Of a DNA stretch of 64,000 nt, positions 34,213 through 44,336 are shown in pieces. The position numbers and the translations under genes are program-made. The stretch's first letter is position 1. Each line of letters starts with the position of its first letter. Origin of the DNA: CAYMUR01 sp964393615 (GTDB lineage Bacteria > Planctomycetota > Planctomycetia > Pirellulales > Pirellulaceae); contig CAYMUR010000007.1 of the NCBI GenBank assembly GCA_964393615.1, positions 1-64,000 on the forward strand, given 5' to 3'. The notes under the pieces were generated by a model that worked only from the letters and a program-made list of their open reading frames with translations, was not told the DNA's origin and made no database searches.

Positions 34213-37200
34213 GTGCCGCGACGTGACGATTTGGAAACTATTTTACTGATTGGTTCTGGTCCCATTGTGATTGGCCAGGCCTGTGAGTTTGACTATTCGG
34301 GCACCCAGGCCTGCAAAGCCCTACGTGAGGAAGGTTTTCGGGTGATTCTTGTCAATTCAAACCCCGCAACGATTATGACTGATCCCGATATGGCGGATCG
34401 GACATATATCGAGCCGCTGACGTGGCAGGTGGTTACCAAGGTTATCGAGCAGGAACGACCTGACGCCTTGCTTCCCACGTTGGGTGGACAAACGGGCCTC
34501 AATCTGGCCATGGAATTGTCGCAACACGGGGTACTGGAAAAGTATGGCGTTGAAATGATTGGGGCCAACACCAAAGTCATAGCCAAGGCGGAAGAACGAG
34601 ACCAATTTAAGACCGCGATGGAGCATATTGGTTTGGAAGTTTGCCAAGGTGAGACGGTACATAATTTGGAAGAAGCGCGACGTGTCGCATCGACGGTTGG
34701 CATGCCATGTGTGGTTCGTCCTAGCTTTACGATGGGGGGTAGTGGTTCATCGATAGCCTACAATAAAGAAGAATTTGAAACGTTGGTTCGTCGCGGTTTA
34801 GATCTGTCTCCTATCACCGAAGTGCTCATTGAGGAATCTGTGCTAGGCTGGAAAGAGTACGAGATGGAAGTGATGCGTGATATGGATGACAACGTGGTAA
34901 TTATTTGCTCGATTGAAAACTTTGACCCCATGGGAGTGCACACGGGAGATTCGATTACTGTTGCGCCGGCGCAGACATTAACAGACAAAGAATACCAGCG
35001 AATGCGTGACGCAAGTTTGGCAGTGATTCGGGAAATAGGTGTCGAGACGGGAGGTTCCAATATCCAATTCGCTATACATCCGCACACAGGCAGAATGATT
35101 GTGATCGAGATGAATCCCCGTGTCAGCCGTTCTAGTGCCTTGGCCTCGAAGGCAACGGGTTTTCCGATCGCAAAAATAGCGGCCAAGTTGGCAGTTGGAT
35201 ACCGGTTGCACGAATTGCCGAATGATATAACGCGTGAGACGATGGCCTGTTTTGAACCGACGATTGATTATGTCGTGACCAAAATACCACGTTTTGCATT
35301 TGAAAAATTTCCAGAAGCTGACACAACCTTAACAACGCAAATGAAAAGTGTGGGGGAAACCATGGCGATTGGGAGGACGTTCAAAGAGTCTTTCCAGAAA
35401 GCATTGCGTGGCCTTGAAATTGGTAGCTTTGGTTTTGGGTGTGACAAGCAAGATCTTTGGGGGACGGACGAGCAGCCTGGGGAAGATGAAATCCGATCGA
35501 AATTGTCGACACCTGTGCCGGAACGGGTGTGGTTTTTACGATATGCCCTCAAAAGTGGTATGTCGGTCGAGAAGATCCATGACCTGACGGCAATAGACCC
35601 GTGGTTTCTTGATCACCTCGCTGAGATTGTCGATTTGGAAAATCAGCTAAGGTCGATCGGTTCAATAGATCAGGCCGATGATGACCTTTTGCGACGCGCG
35701 AAACAATTTGGTTTTTCGGATCGGCAGTTAGCAACCTTGTGGGACATGGCCGAAATGGAGGTCCGTGATCAACGTAAACAGCGGGGTATCGTGGCAACGT
35801 TTAAGTCGGTAGACACATGTGCCGCTGAGTTTGAAGCATATACGCCCTATTACTATTCGACTTATGAAGACGAAGACGAGACGCCTGCGAAAACACCCGA
35901 CAAACAACGAATTATGATTTTGGGGGGTGGTCCCAATCGTATTGGACAAGGAATTGAATTTGACTATTGTTGTGTTCATGCCAGCTTGGCACTACGTGAA
36001 ATGGCGATTGAATCGGGGATGGTTAATTCAAATCCTGAGACGGTCAGTACCGATTACGACACGAGTGATTTGTTATTCTTTGAACCCTTGACGGCCGAAG
36101 ATGTCCTCAATGTTTACGATCGGATACAGCCTGATGGTGTGATCGTACAGTTTGGCGGTCAGACGCCTCTCAATCTGGCCCGCGCACTAGCGACAGCTGG
36201 AGTACCGATCATCGGTACCAGCGTGGATACGATTGAGGCCGCCGAGGACCGAGAAAAGTTTCAACAGTTATTGCAGCGGTTGGATTTAAAACAGCCGTCC
36301 AATGCGATCGTGCGCACTATGAATGAGGCGCGGGCCAAAGCCAAAGAGGTGGGCTTTCCAGCATTGGTCCGCCCTAGTTTCGTTTTGGGCGGCCGGGCGA
36401 TGGAGATTTGCTACGACCAGTCACAGCTGGAGCAATTTGTTTCTGAGGCATTTCGTGTGGGACAAGGTCAACCTGTTCTCCTTGATCGTTTTCTGGAAGA
36501 TGCTACCGAAGTCGATGTAGATGCCATTTCTGATGGGCATCAAGTAGTTGTGGCAGGTATCATGGAACACATCGAGGAAGCAGGTGTTCACTCGGGTGAT
36601 TCAGCTTGTGCCATACCGCCTTATAGTCTACCTGGCCCCGTGATCGACGATATCCGCAGGGCAACCCATGCCCTGGCCCAAGAACTTCGTGTCGTCGGCT
36701 TGATGAACGTGCAATACGCGGTCAAGCGAGAAGATGGCAAAACGAATGTCTATGTGTTAGAGGTTAATCCTCGGGCGAGTCGGACTGTACCTTTTGTTGC
36801 CAAAGCGACAGGAATGCCAGTTGCAAAAATTGCTGCCAAAGTGATGGCTGGTAGTCGGATGGAAGAACTAGGGATCGATTCCGAACCTGTACCCGCCGAT
36901 GTGTCTGTCAAGGAAAGCGTTTTTCCGTTCCGCAAGTTTGTCGGCGTTGACATTGTACTTGGACCAGAAATGAAAAGTACAGGCGAAGTGATGGGGGTCA
37001 GTAGCCGGTTCTCCATCGCATTTGCTAAAAGCCAACTGGCTGCGGACGTTGTCTTGCCCACGGACGGCACGATTTTTATCAGTGTTACTTCACGTTACAA
37101 AGAGCAGTTTGTACAACTTGCAAGACGGCTTACCGAAATGGGCTTCCAATTGTTGGCAACCGACGGAACAGCCCGCTGTTTTCAGGAAAACCAGATACCA

Positions 37201-37494
37201 GTACAAAGGGTCAAGAAACTGAAAGAAGGACGGCCGAATCTGCTTGACTTTTTAAATGATGGCGAAGTCGTTTTGGTGATGAACACACCCAGTGGTAAGG
37301 GAGCTCGGACGGACGAAGGCCATATCCGAGCCGCAGCGGTACAACATGGTGTACCTTGTGTTACGACGTTGCAGGCTGCTGAGGCGGTCGTTAAGGCGAT
37401 GGAAGCGCTGCGAGACGACGAAATGGCTGTGAAACCATTACAGGTACGCTTTGGCATCGAAAACGCAAGTTCTATAGCACTTGGGGAGAATTAG
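34213..37494 (+). CDS. carB: Carbamoyl-phosphate synthase large subunit
   Basis: It makes carbamoyl phosphate from bicarbonate, ATP and ammonia for arginine and pyrimidines. The two homologous halves are plain: GSGPIVIGQACEFDYSGTQA opens the first, and GGGPNRIGQGIEFDYCCVHA near residue 570 opens the second; each has an ATP-grasp fold. A methylglyoxal-synthase-like regulatory domain ends the protein (VARR, TDGTARCF, near 950-1060). The 1093-residue length is normal. The start is GTG at 34213, preceded by GGAAAGGGA. The small subunit carA is not in the window. Confidence 0.97.
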   Translation: MPRRDDLETILLIGSGPIVIGQACEFDYSGTQACKALREEGFRVILVNSNPATIMTDPDMADRTYIEPLTWQVVTKVIEQERPDALLPTLGGQTGLNLAMELSQHGVLEKYGVEMIGANTKVIAKAEERDQFKTAMEHIGLEVCQGETVHNLEEARRVASTVGMPCVVRPSFTMGGSGSSIAYNKEEFETLVRRGLDLSPITEVLIEESVLGWKEYEMEVMRDMDDNVVIICSIENFDPMGVHTGDSITVAPAQTLTDKEYQRMRDASLAVIREIGVETGGSNIQFAIHPHTGRMIVIEMNPRVSRSSALASKATGFPIAKIAAKLAVGYRLHELPNDITRETMACFEPTIDYVVTKIPRFAFEKFPEADTTLTTQMKSVGETMAIGRTFKESFQKALRGLEIGSFGFGCDKQDLWGTDEQPGEDEIRSKLSTPVPERVWFLRYALKSGMSVEKIHDLTAIDPWFLDHLAEIVDLENQLRSIGSIDQADDDLLRRAKQFGFSDRQLATLWDMAEMEVRDQRKQRGIVATFKSVDTCAAEFEAYTPYYYSTYEDEDETPAKTPDKQRIMILGGGPNRIGQGIEFDYCCVHASLALREMAIESGMVNSNPETVSTDYDTSDLLFFEPLTAEDVLNVYDRIQPDGVIVQFGGQTPLNLARALATAGVPIIGTSVDTIEAAEDREKFQQLLQRLDLKQPSNAIVRTMNEARAKAKEVGFPALVRPSFVLGGRAMEICYDQSQLEQFVSEAFRVGQGQPVLLDRFLEDATEVDVDAISDGHQVVVAGIMEHIEEAGVHSGDSACAIPPYSLPGPVIDDIRRATHALAQELRVVGLMNVQYAVKREDGKTNVYVLEVNPRASRTVPFVAKATGMPVAKIAAKVMAGSRMEELGIDSEPVPADVSVKESVFPFRKFVGVDIVLGPEMKSTGEVMGVSSRFSIAFAKSQLAADVVLPTDGTIFISVTSRYKEQFVQLARRLTEMGFQLLATDGTARCFQENQIPVQRVKKLKEGRPNLLDFLNDGEVVLVMNTPSGKGARTDEGHIRAAAVQHGVPCVTTLQAAEAVVKAMEALRDDEMAVKPLQVRFGIENASSIALGEN

Positions 37495-37942
37495 CAGCAA
37501 GATAGATTGTGAGGTCAGGAGACTCATTCTCAGCTTCCCACCAATAAGTTGCGACCAGCCATGAGTGAATGCGTCCTGGTATTCCCCATGTTCTGTGAAA
37601 GCATCCAAAAACTGCAATCAGGAAGCACCTATTTAATTCGGTCAACCCTGAATCGCTCGGCCGGTTGTTCGATTCAACGCCTGGCTTTTTCAGGCGCTTG
37701 GAATCCATTTTCTGTAAAAATAATAACACCAATGCCCGAACTGATTGCAGGTTCATCTTGCTGGAGCATGCCCCAGTCCACCACAGGCCTGCGAGCGATC
37801 TCCAGGACCAAGCAGGCTGTGATCAATGTGTTCAGGAGCGAGATTAGCTTTGTGGTCGGCATCTCATAGAACAGGCTCGCGCGAGTGTTGTACCCCTGCA
37901 GATCATTTGATAGCGGGCAGCTACCCACAAAGATTGTTTTGA
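37495..37942. other. Intergenic region between carB and the enolase-superfamily gene
   Basis: No supported gene. A minus-strand frame from 37865 (start MPTTKLIS) runs about 63 codons to 37674, but it has no family match that I recognise and no clear ribosome-binding site. A short hairpin CGCCTG/CAGGCG at 37678-37696 has no T-run. Confidence 0.4.
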
Positions 37943-39400
37943 TCAGGTTGATATTCCCAAGGAAGCAAATTCCCATTCGTCCGGAGACTGGCGTGCATTC
38001 ATGTCGGGTTCGACATCGAAACCAAAGCCAATGCACTGTAACGACGAGAGGTTGAATTTCCCAGCAACGATTCGTGGACTGATGATACCGTGTTGTGCAT
38101 TATAAAAATCACCATGTGCGCTTAAAGCCGCCTGTTGTTCTGCTATAGGCAGATAAGATAAACCACGATGATAATGATGTCCGTTGCGCTCCACATGATC
38201 CAATCCCAGAGTAGCTGCCAGGCACAAATCTGCCTGTACCGGCACAATACCCACGCTGCAAAGGTCTTCTGCGGTCATGAGATACTGATGATCCGTTCCC
38301 CGGTTATTGTGTAACCAAGTCAGTGCAGCATTCAATAAACTCTTGGTGGGGCCTTTGCAGTTTTTGCTACTGATACCGCGGTAACCAAGTTCGATCGCTT
38401 GGCCATACGCATCAAGAGTTCCATCGGATTCGTCAATGATTACCGGCTTGGAACGGCTGAGTTCACGAATTCCACCCGTGTGGGTTGATTCCAAAGCGAT
38501 TGCCCGTTCTAGCGGTTGCTCAATTGCCAAAGTGTTGTCGAACAAGCCTCGAAGCTGCGGTCGATATTGTAATGCGTCGATCAATTCCTCAAATTGGTCC
38601 GCACTGCCGTACTGTTCATTACCATCCAAGGTAATGCGATAATTGTCGTCCCATTGGCGTTCAACGAGTGTCTTGATCACATGAAGCCGTTCGATGTCGT
38701 GGTCCAGTTGGCCAGAGACTTTGATTTTTAAGTACCGTACACCGGTTTGTTGTAGGTATTCCTCCAGCGATTGTGGAAAACCATCATTGAGGCGTTCATC
38801 ATCGGGAATGTCTGCTGTAGTAAGAGGGTCGCCTAATCCTGTTGTATGTCGGACGGAAACGGATGAAATCGGATCTGAGGGTAACACGTCGGCCAGGAAG
38901 ATTCCGGCCAGCTCTGGGTAGACTCGACCTGGGACAATGTGAAACAGATTGCGGCGAACGGCAGTGGCAAAACAACAGCCTGCCGCCCGACAAATTGCGT
39001 CCATGACAGCCCGTTCGACGATACTCACCCCGAAACTGGCCAATAGTGGCTCTATTTGTTGTTCCTTGGCCAGGGCGTGCAAGTCATGATTGACATCCAG
39101 CCAAGCAGTAAAAAATTCGCACGGCTGCTGCCAGCGTTCCAGGAATAATTTTTGCGCCAAGGCAATGACAGCCAACATATCGTCAATTTGCTGTTCATAA
39201 TTTTTCTCAGGAGACTTGTCGAACCAGCCAGGTGGCAGACAGTCACCGCTATAACCAGTATGTTGCTGACCATCGACTTCAATGCAGGCTTGAAGCACGG
39301 CTTGAGGGCAGCTTGTGAGGCAGGCTTTGCCGTACCGAAATGGCAACCTTGTCGTCGAATTGAGCAAACCAAGTTGTGTTGACTGTAATGTTATCTTCAC
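37943..39400 (-). CDS. Enolase-superfamily (mandelate racemase/MLE-like) enzyme
   Basis: A 485-residue protein with a canonical barrel pattern: YLKIKV for the KxK motif, TLDGNEQY for the first metal Asp, AIEQPL for the Glu, IIDESDG for the third carboxylate, and SSKNCKG for the last-strand Lys. It therefore looks catalytically complete, unlike the family member at 6082. It is longer than the usual 370-400 residues, with extra sequence in the N-terminal part (about 60-190). Probably acts on a sugar acid or related carboxylate. Downstream of the PQQ-propeller gene on the same strand, but with a 284-bp gap, so not clearly one operon. Confidence 0.8.
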   Translation of the reverse strand: MKITLQSTQLGLLNSTTRLPFRYGKACLTSCPQAVLQACIEVDGQQHTGYSGDCLPPGWFDKSPEKNYEQQIDDMLAVIALAQKLFLERWQQPCEFFTAWLDVNHDLHALAKEQQIEPLLASFGVSIVERAVMDAICRAAGCCFATAVRRNLFHIVPGRVYPELAGIFLADVLPSDPISSVSVRHTTGLGDPLTTADIPDDERLNDGFPQSLEEYLQQTGVRYLKIKVSGQLDHDIERLHVIKTLVERQWDDNYRITLDGNEQYGSADQFEELIDALQYRPQLRGLFDNTLAIEQPLERAIALESTHTGGIRELSRSKPVIIDESDGTLDAYGQAIELGYRGISSKNCKGPTKSLLNAALTWLHNNRGTDHQYLMTAEDLCSVGIVPVQADLCLAATLGLDHVERNGHHYHRGLSYLPIAEQQAALSAHGDFYNAQHGIISPRIVAGKFNLSSLQCIGFGFDVEPDMNARQSPDEWEFASLGIST

Positions 39401-39684
39401 GGATTGACTCGATGATTAGAGAGATGATCTTAGGCGGTGCGAAAATGGGAAAACGGTACTTTTTGAAATGGTTGTTTATCCAGAACTACGTTTTTCAGGT
39501 ACTATGGTTTTTATTGGAAAGGAGCGACGGAAAGACAGGATCCCATGGGGACTGCAATGATTTGCACAGAACCTGTATTGAAAACAATCCAACTTCTTTA
39601 CACCTTGGTTGATTAAAAAGGGATTTGCATTATGACAAAAGTAAGAACGCAAGTCACGGGACACAGGTGCACACGTCGGGGACA

Positions 39685-40950
39685 TTATAATTTCCGAATG
39701 TCATAACAAAGAATACGGTCTTGTTCGCGCAGGTATAAACGACCGCCCGCGACGACAGGATGAGCCCAACTATTATCTTTTTGGTACCCTGGCATAAAAC
39801 TACCGCGGAGGCGATATTCTTTCTCATTAGCATCAATCAGGGCCACGATTCCATTCTGGTATCGAAAAATCAGCTTACCATCCACAAAAGTGATGGCTGC
39901 CGATCCGCTGCCGGGACCACGTTGGTTTCCGCCCCAGGCAACTTTCCCCGTTTTCAACTCGATGCAAATCGGAAAGCCTTCGTTGTGTTGTGCACCAGCA
40001 TAAATATAATCACCGACGAGAATCATACCACCGTGGTGATTTTGAAATGTCTTGGCCTTTAAAAAATAGACTTCTTCTACCAGGATCTCGTCTCGGTCAC
40101 GCGTCAAATGAAGCAAGGCGGCACCAGTGCCATAACCGGTGGAACAGAATACATAGTCACCTGAAACGATCGATGTTGGAATATTGGCAGTGTTGTTGGC
40201 CACGTCGTTGTAACCCCACAAGAAGTGGCCGTCACGGGCCCGTATTCCAATCACTCCCTGACCGGTTAGCTGGACGTATTGTTTGACTCCTGCCGCTTCT
40301 GAAATCACGACCGATGAATACCCAGCACCATTTGAGCCTCGGTCACCATAATCCGGTACGGCGGCGCGCCATCGTTCCGCGCCGGTCTCTTTGTCGAGCG
40401 ACACGAGCATAGCATTTCGTGCACCAGGAGAACAGATTAACTGTTGTCCATCGATCAGCGGTGATTCGCTGTAACCCCATCCCGACATCATTTCACCACC
40501 GAAATCCTGAGAGAAATTCTTTTGCCAGATAATTTCACCGCTGCTGGTGTCGGCACAGACTAAGTTTCCTTGCAGACCGATTGCATAGACTCTATTCCCG
40601 TCGACAGTCGGTGTGCCGTTGGAATGACTTCCGTTACCCACATCAACGGACCAGATCTCTTGGCCTGTGGCAGTGTGGATTGCAATCAATTGTTCCATGT
40701 CTCCGCGTCGGCCCAGGGTATAAATGATGCCATTGGCTACCGCGACGCTGGAATACCCGCTGCCCAAACCGACCACTTCCCATAACAGAGGTGGACCCGT
40801 TCCAGTGAACTCATCCACGATGTCAGTTTCTGTAGATTTCCCGTCTCGGTTTGGACCGCGCCATTGTGGCCAATCCTGTTGGCCTTGCACGATGGAACAC
40901 CAAAGCAATGAAAATGTTATGACAGCCGATAACCAATGAAAGGTAAACAA
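39685..40950 (-). CDS. Exported PQQ-like beta-propeller protein
   Basis: A 421-residue protein with a signal peptide (hydrophobic run to about residue 22, cleavage near VQG). The mature N-terminus has DWPQWRGPNRDG, the planctomycete hallmark of this class. Then come WD-like propeller blades with AIHTATGQEIWSVD, CADTSSGEIIWQKN and SLDKETGAERWR, each a PQQ/BamB-type repeat. No catalytic residues of quinoproteins are visible, so it is probably a structural or binding propeller in the periplasm. ATG start; no clear operon. Confidence 0.85.
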   Translation of the reverse strand: MFTFHWLSAVITFSLLWCSIVQGQQDWPQWRGPNRDGKSTETDIVDEFTGTGPPLLWEVVGLGSGYSSVAVANGIIYTLGRRGDMEQLIAIHTATGQEIWSVDVGNGSHSNGTPTVDGNRVYAIGLQGNLVCADTSSGEIIWQKNFSQDFGGEMMSGWGYSESPLIDGQQLICSPGARNAMLVSLDKETGAERWRAAVPDYGDRGSNGAGYSSVVISEAAGVKQYVQLTGQGVIGIRARDGHFLWGYNDVANNTANIPTSIVSGDYVFCSTGYGTGAALLHLTRDRDEILVEEVYFLKAKTFQNHHGGMILVGDYIYAGAQHNEGFPICIELKTGKVAWGGNQRGPGSGSAAITFVDGKLIFRYQNGIVALIDANEKEYRLRGSFMPGYQKDNSWAHPVVAGGRLYLREQDRILCYDIRKL

Positions 40951-41146
40951 GGCAATACTCCAATTCTTGAGGAGGCAAAAATAAACAGAAATGTGCCGTT
41001 AGGCTGGTCATGAAACAATCGCTACTTTACTTGTATTAAACAGAAAAACTATCTCTTGCGGAATATGTCTACATCCCACGACCGTGTTTGCCCCCCATTG
41101 AAAAAATCACACTTGGAAAAGAGAGGCAGATCGCAATGAATCGCAC

Positions 41147-42259
41147 TCATTTTAACAACTGCTCAATCTGATCCATGGAAATAAAGTTCATTACCAGTGG
41201 CTGAGAATGATCAGGCTGTGATTGTTGCCAAGTAGCAAACACTCCTCTGTCGGTAGTAAGAATATCGACATATCGACTGCAGCCAGTGCCCCAGGGACTA
41301 ATGAATAAAGGTTGGTATTTTGAAAGCCTTTGAATATGACTGAAATCGTCGTCGACGAAGTAGGCCAATCCACCTATTTCCTCACACGAATAACCGCGGG
41401 GTCGTTGAATCGCTGCAGCATGTTCCGAAAGATTGCGGACTGATTCACCTCCATCATAAAACAAGAGCGTGATACGACGATTAGAGAATCTTCCTCGCCG
41501 GGGAACGTTCCAGGCACAGGTGGCGCGAGTCATGGCCACGTCCCAGGTAAAACCTCTGGGAAAAAAATCAAATACTGTTGTGTCCGGTGCGATGGCCCCA
41601 TCTTCTAAAATGGCATAACCTGTGTTAGAGCTGGTCCAACAATAGGGATGACTGCAAAACAAAAGCATTAATTCACCTTGAGAGGTTTCATAAAGAAAGG
41701 GATCTTTTAAGTGAATGTATTGTGGGTCGGACGACTCGAGAATGGTGTGAATGGAAGCATTGTATAATCCATCCAGAGAATCTGCTTGTATGCATTCAAT
41801 TGTCCAGACGCCAGTTCCTGGCTTGAGAAATCCTTTCACTGATTCAGGATAACAAAGACTCGCTTTTTCACTGGAGACAAACAATTCTATATTGCCTTGC
41901 GGCGTAAATCGCAACGCTGTGCCTTCAATGGATAACACCTTTCGGTTGTCTACCTCCAAGTCGTTTTTGTCGAGAGTCAAAATCGGCTCAAACGGACTAC
42001 CTGCCTTGTTGCAACGCAACACAGACAGTTGTAATCCACGTTCACCAGCAGTGATCCCTCGACGTGAATCCCCGGCATTGCGGTAGCGACCTACAAGGAA
42101 TAGTGGTCCATCGGGGGCTTGAACCATATTGCCTCCACCAAACCAAAAACCGGCAGCATCTTGTTGCGGCGCCACGACGGTCTTGGCACATTGCTGATTC
42201 ACCAGGGCTGTGGCGAGACGAATCAACGCAGCTTCGTCTGCCGTGCAAAGATTGGACAT
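41147..42259 (-). CDS. Probable beta-propeller glycosidase-like protein, unknown specificity
   Basis: A 370-residue cytoplasmic-looking protein (no signal peptide). The layout GGGNMVQAPDGPLFLVGRYRN, with repeats of strands such as IHLKDPFLYET, ELMLLFCSH and ITLLFYDGGES, resembles five-bladed propeller enzymes of the GH43/GH32/GH130-like type. The Lys-Asp-Pro pattern (LKDPFL) is typical of blade-3 catalytic Asp regions in such enzymes. I cannot confirm a catalytic triad. A neighbour on the left is the PQQ-propeller gene after about 196 bp. The assignment to a glycan-related role is inference. Confidence 0.55.
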   Translation of the reverse strand: MSNLCTADEAALIRLATALVNQQCAKTVVAPQQDAAGFWFGGGNMVQAPDGPLFLVGRYRNAGDSRRGITAGERGLQLSVLRCNKAGSPFEPILTLDKNDLEVDNRKVLSIEGTALRFTPQGNIELFVSSEKASLCYPESVKGFLKPGTGVWTIECIQADSLDGLYNASIHTILESSDPQYIHLKDPFLYETSQGELMLLFCSHPYCWTSSNTGYAILEDGAIAPDTTVFDFFPRGFTWDVAMTRATCAWNVPRRGRFSNRRITLLFYDGGESVRNLSEHAAAIQRPRGYSCEEIGGLAYFVDDDFSHIQRLSKYQPLFISPWGTGCSRYVDILTTDRGVFATWQQSQPDHSQPLVMNFISMDQIEQLLK

Positions 42260-42954
42260 GGTATTAATTCGTTTGTGAAGTCAGGTAATGGTCACTTCCT
42301 GAATGCGACTTTGATCAGTGTGCAACTACTTTGGTCCGGTAGTCGTTTTTGATAGGTGTCTTATGCTCCGCCATAAAATCGAGAGGTGGAGCTGGCCTTA
42401 TCCCTTGATTATTAAAGTGCATAGACAGCCATGCGTTGGACAGCCCGGGTCTCCACAGGATGAAAATGCTCTCGATGACGACAGGCGCACGGTGTTACGG
42501 ATCCTGGAAGATATTCTATATCAAGTTCCGCTGGGGTGACGAGTCGATCGGATTGGGTCACTGCAAATTACTACGGTGTTCGTCACGGTAATGGAGGTAA
42601 TAGGTTCTGTTGGATAAGCTGTCCAGAATGGTGTGTGGGTAAAATACCTAAACCATGCGGGTGGAAGGCAAGAACGATAGAAGGTCAGTTCAGCGCCCAT
42701 TTTCAGTACAAATACACATCCCCAATGGTCTCCGATAGTATAATAAACGATCACCCACAGAGGGGTCCCGGCGCAGAAAACAAGTAAATAGTATGTATGA
42801 CCACCCAATCCAATGTGTTTCGAAGAACGACCCATGTATTAACCAATGATTCACACCATCGCGTTGAAGCACAAATCGACCAAAAAAAGTCTGTTCGTTC
42901 AAACGGCCCTACGGGGCCCTTGCCGCAGCAATGCCAGCGGAGGAATTTTTTAAA
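42260..42954. other. Long intergenic region upstream of the PEP-CTERM gene
   Basis: About 695 bp without a supported gene. Several short frames on both strands exist (for example a minus-strand hydrophobic frame 42521-42835), but none shows a family or a start signal. The right end holds a good ribosome-binding site, GCGGAGGAA, for the PEP-CTERM gene. Confidence 0.45.
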
Positions 42955-44139
42955 ATGAAAAACATGATTCTCCAATGCGGACGACATCAGATTCGAAATA
43001 CGATGATGCTTGCCATGTTGATAGGGCTGCAGCTGGGATTTACACAAAGGTTGTTTGCGGTGTCGGTTGGGCAAGTGGATCTCTTCAATGATTTGACGAC
43101 ACAAAATTGGCAACACGGCATTGACGGTCTTAATGCACCAGCCAATATATCCAGTGGAGGACCAGCTGGCGCAGAGGATGCCTACTTAAGAATCCTTTCG
43201 ACAGGAATCTCAGGTGTCGGCAGCCGTTTTGCTGCTTTTAATAGAGCACAGTGGACCGGCAACTATATGGACGAAGGTATCCTTGGGCTAACGGCAGATG
43301 TCAACAATCTCGGTACGACTTCACTGGATCTGCGGCTGGCAATCAATGGACCGGGAGGCGGGTTTGCTTCGACCGCACCCGTTGCGCTAGGTCCGGACAG
43401 TGGATGGCAGAGCGTCTCTTTTTCGCTGGCAGCAGATGATATGACAGCTGTCGCTGGAAATGGCGTACCCTTCGGCACGGATTTCCATAGAACATTTGCC
43501 GGAGTCACTGAGTTGAGGGTGTTGAGCAGTGACAATCCCAGTTGGCGTGGAAAACGTACTCAGGCCCATTTAGGTCTCGACAATATTACGGCGGCGGCCG
43601 CCAATTCAGCAGGCGATTTTAATACAGACACGCTATTTGACTTGCAAGACCTGCAATTACTCTATCAACAGGGCAACTTAGTAACAGGCATTGAAACGGC
43701 AGCTGGTGACCCTTTTGATTTGGATGGGAATTTACGAATTAACAATGCTGATTTAATTGCATGGTTGGAATTAGCGGGATTGCAAAATGGTTATGCTTCT
43801 CCTTATTTGCAAGGCGACACGGACAATCTGGGGTCCGTCTCACCGGCGGTGCGTACGGTCGACATCACTGACTTTAATGTACTGGCAACTCATTTCGATC
43901 CTCTGGGTAACAGCAGCGCACCAAATACCTGGGATCGCGCTAATTTTGACGGCGATACAGATGTCGATATTACTGACTTTAATGCCTTGGCCACGAATTT
44001 TTCACCCTTAGGATACGGGGCATCGTCCATCAGCGTGCCGGAGCCGTGCTGCTTGTCTTGGTGGGCACTGGCAGGGTTGGTTGCTGTAGTGTTTCAGCGC
44101 GCGCCACGCTATGGTGGTAAGCAAAAGGTGGCTGTCTAA
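42955..44139 (+). CDS. Exported dockerin-like protein with PEP-CTERM sorting signal
   Basis: About 394 residues. A signal peptide is followed by a beta-rich region (about 40-220, laminin-G/CBM-like in look). Then comes a type I dockerin-like region with calcium-loop repeats: GDFNTDTLFDLQDLQLL, LDGNLRINNADLIAW, and a third loop near FDGDTDVDITDFNALA. The end carries the PEP-CTERM signal: VPEP, a hydrophobic helix (WWALAGLVAVVF), then a basic tail. It should be sorted by an exosortase to the surface; that enzyme is not in the window. I choose the ATG at 42955, preceded by GCGGAGGAA; the frame is open to 42931. Confidence 0.88.
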   Translation: MKNMILQCGRHQIRNTMMLAMLIGLQLGFTQRLFAVSVGQVDLFNDLTTQNWQHGIDGLNAPANISSGGPAGAEDAYLRILSTGISGVGSRFAAFNRAQWTGNYMDEGILGLTADVNNLGTTSLDLRLAINGPGGGFASTAPVALGPDSGWQSVSFSLAADDMTAVAGNGVPFGTDFHRTFAGVTELRVLSSDNPSWRGKRTQAHLGLDNITAAAANSAGDFNTDTLFDLQDLQLLYQQGNLVTGIETAAGDPFDLDGNLRINNADLIAWLELAGLQNGYASPYLQGDTDNLGSVSPAVRTVDITDFNVLATHFDPLGNSSAPNTWDRANFDGDTDVDITDFNALATNFSPLGYGASSISVPEPCCLSWWALAGLVAVVFQRAPRYGGKQKVAV

Positions 44140-44336
44140 CATCAGGCCTTATGAAAATGTTTATAGTGGCAACCTCAGCGTTAGCGCTGCCGGTGTAATC
44201 TATCTTCGCAGGAACCTGCCGTACGCATCTGGGGGTTGTCGAATCGTTTCCCGTACTAAATTCGATACCTTGGATGTTTGCAGGCCAGCCAAAACGCCTG
44301 TCGCCCTGAATGTTCCAAAAATAATAAGGCTACAAC

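Noticed and set aside
37678..37696. Hairpin CGCCTG/CAGGCG after carB as a terminator
   Set aside because: Only six base pairs, no T-run on either strand, and it lies about 180 bp after the carB stop.
42521..42835. Minus-strand hydrophobic frame of 104 codons before the PEP-CTERM gene
   Set aside because: No family match I can name and no supported start; the hydrophobic look may be chance.
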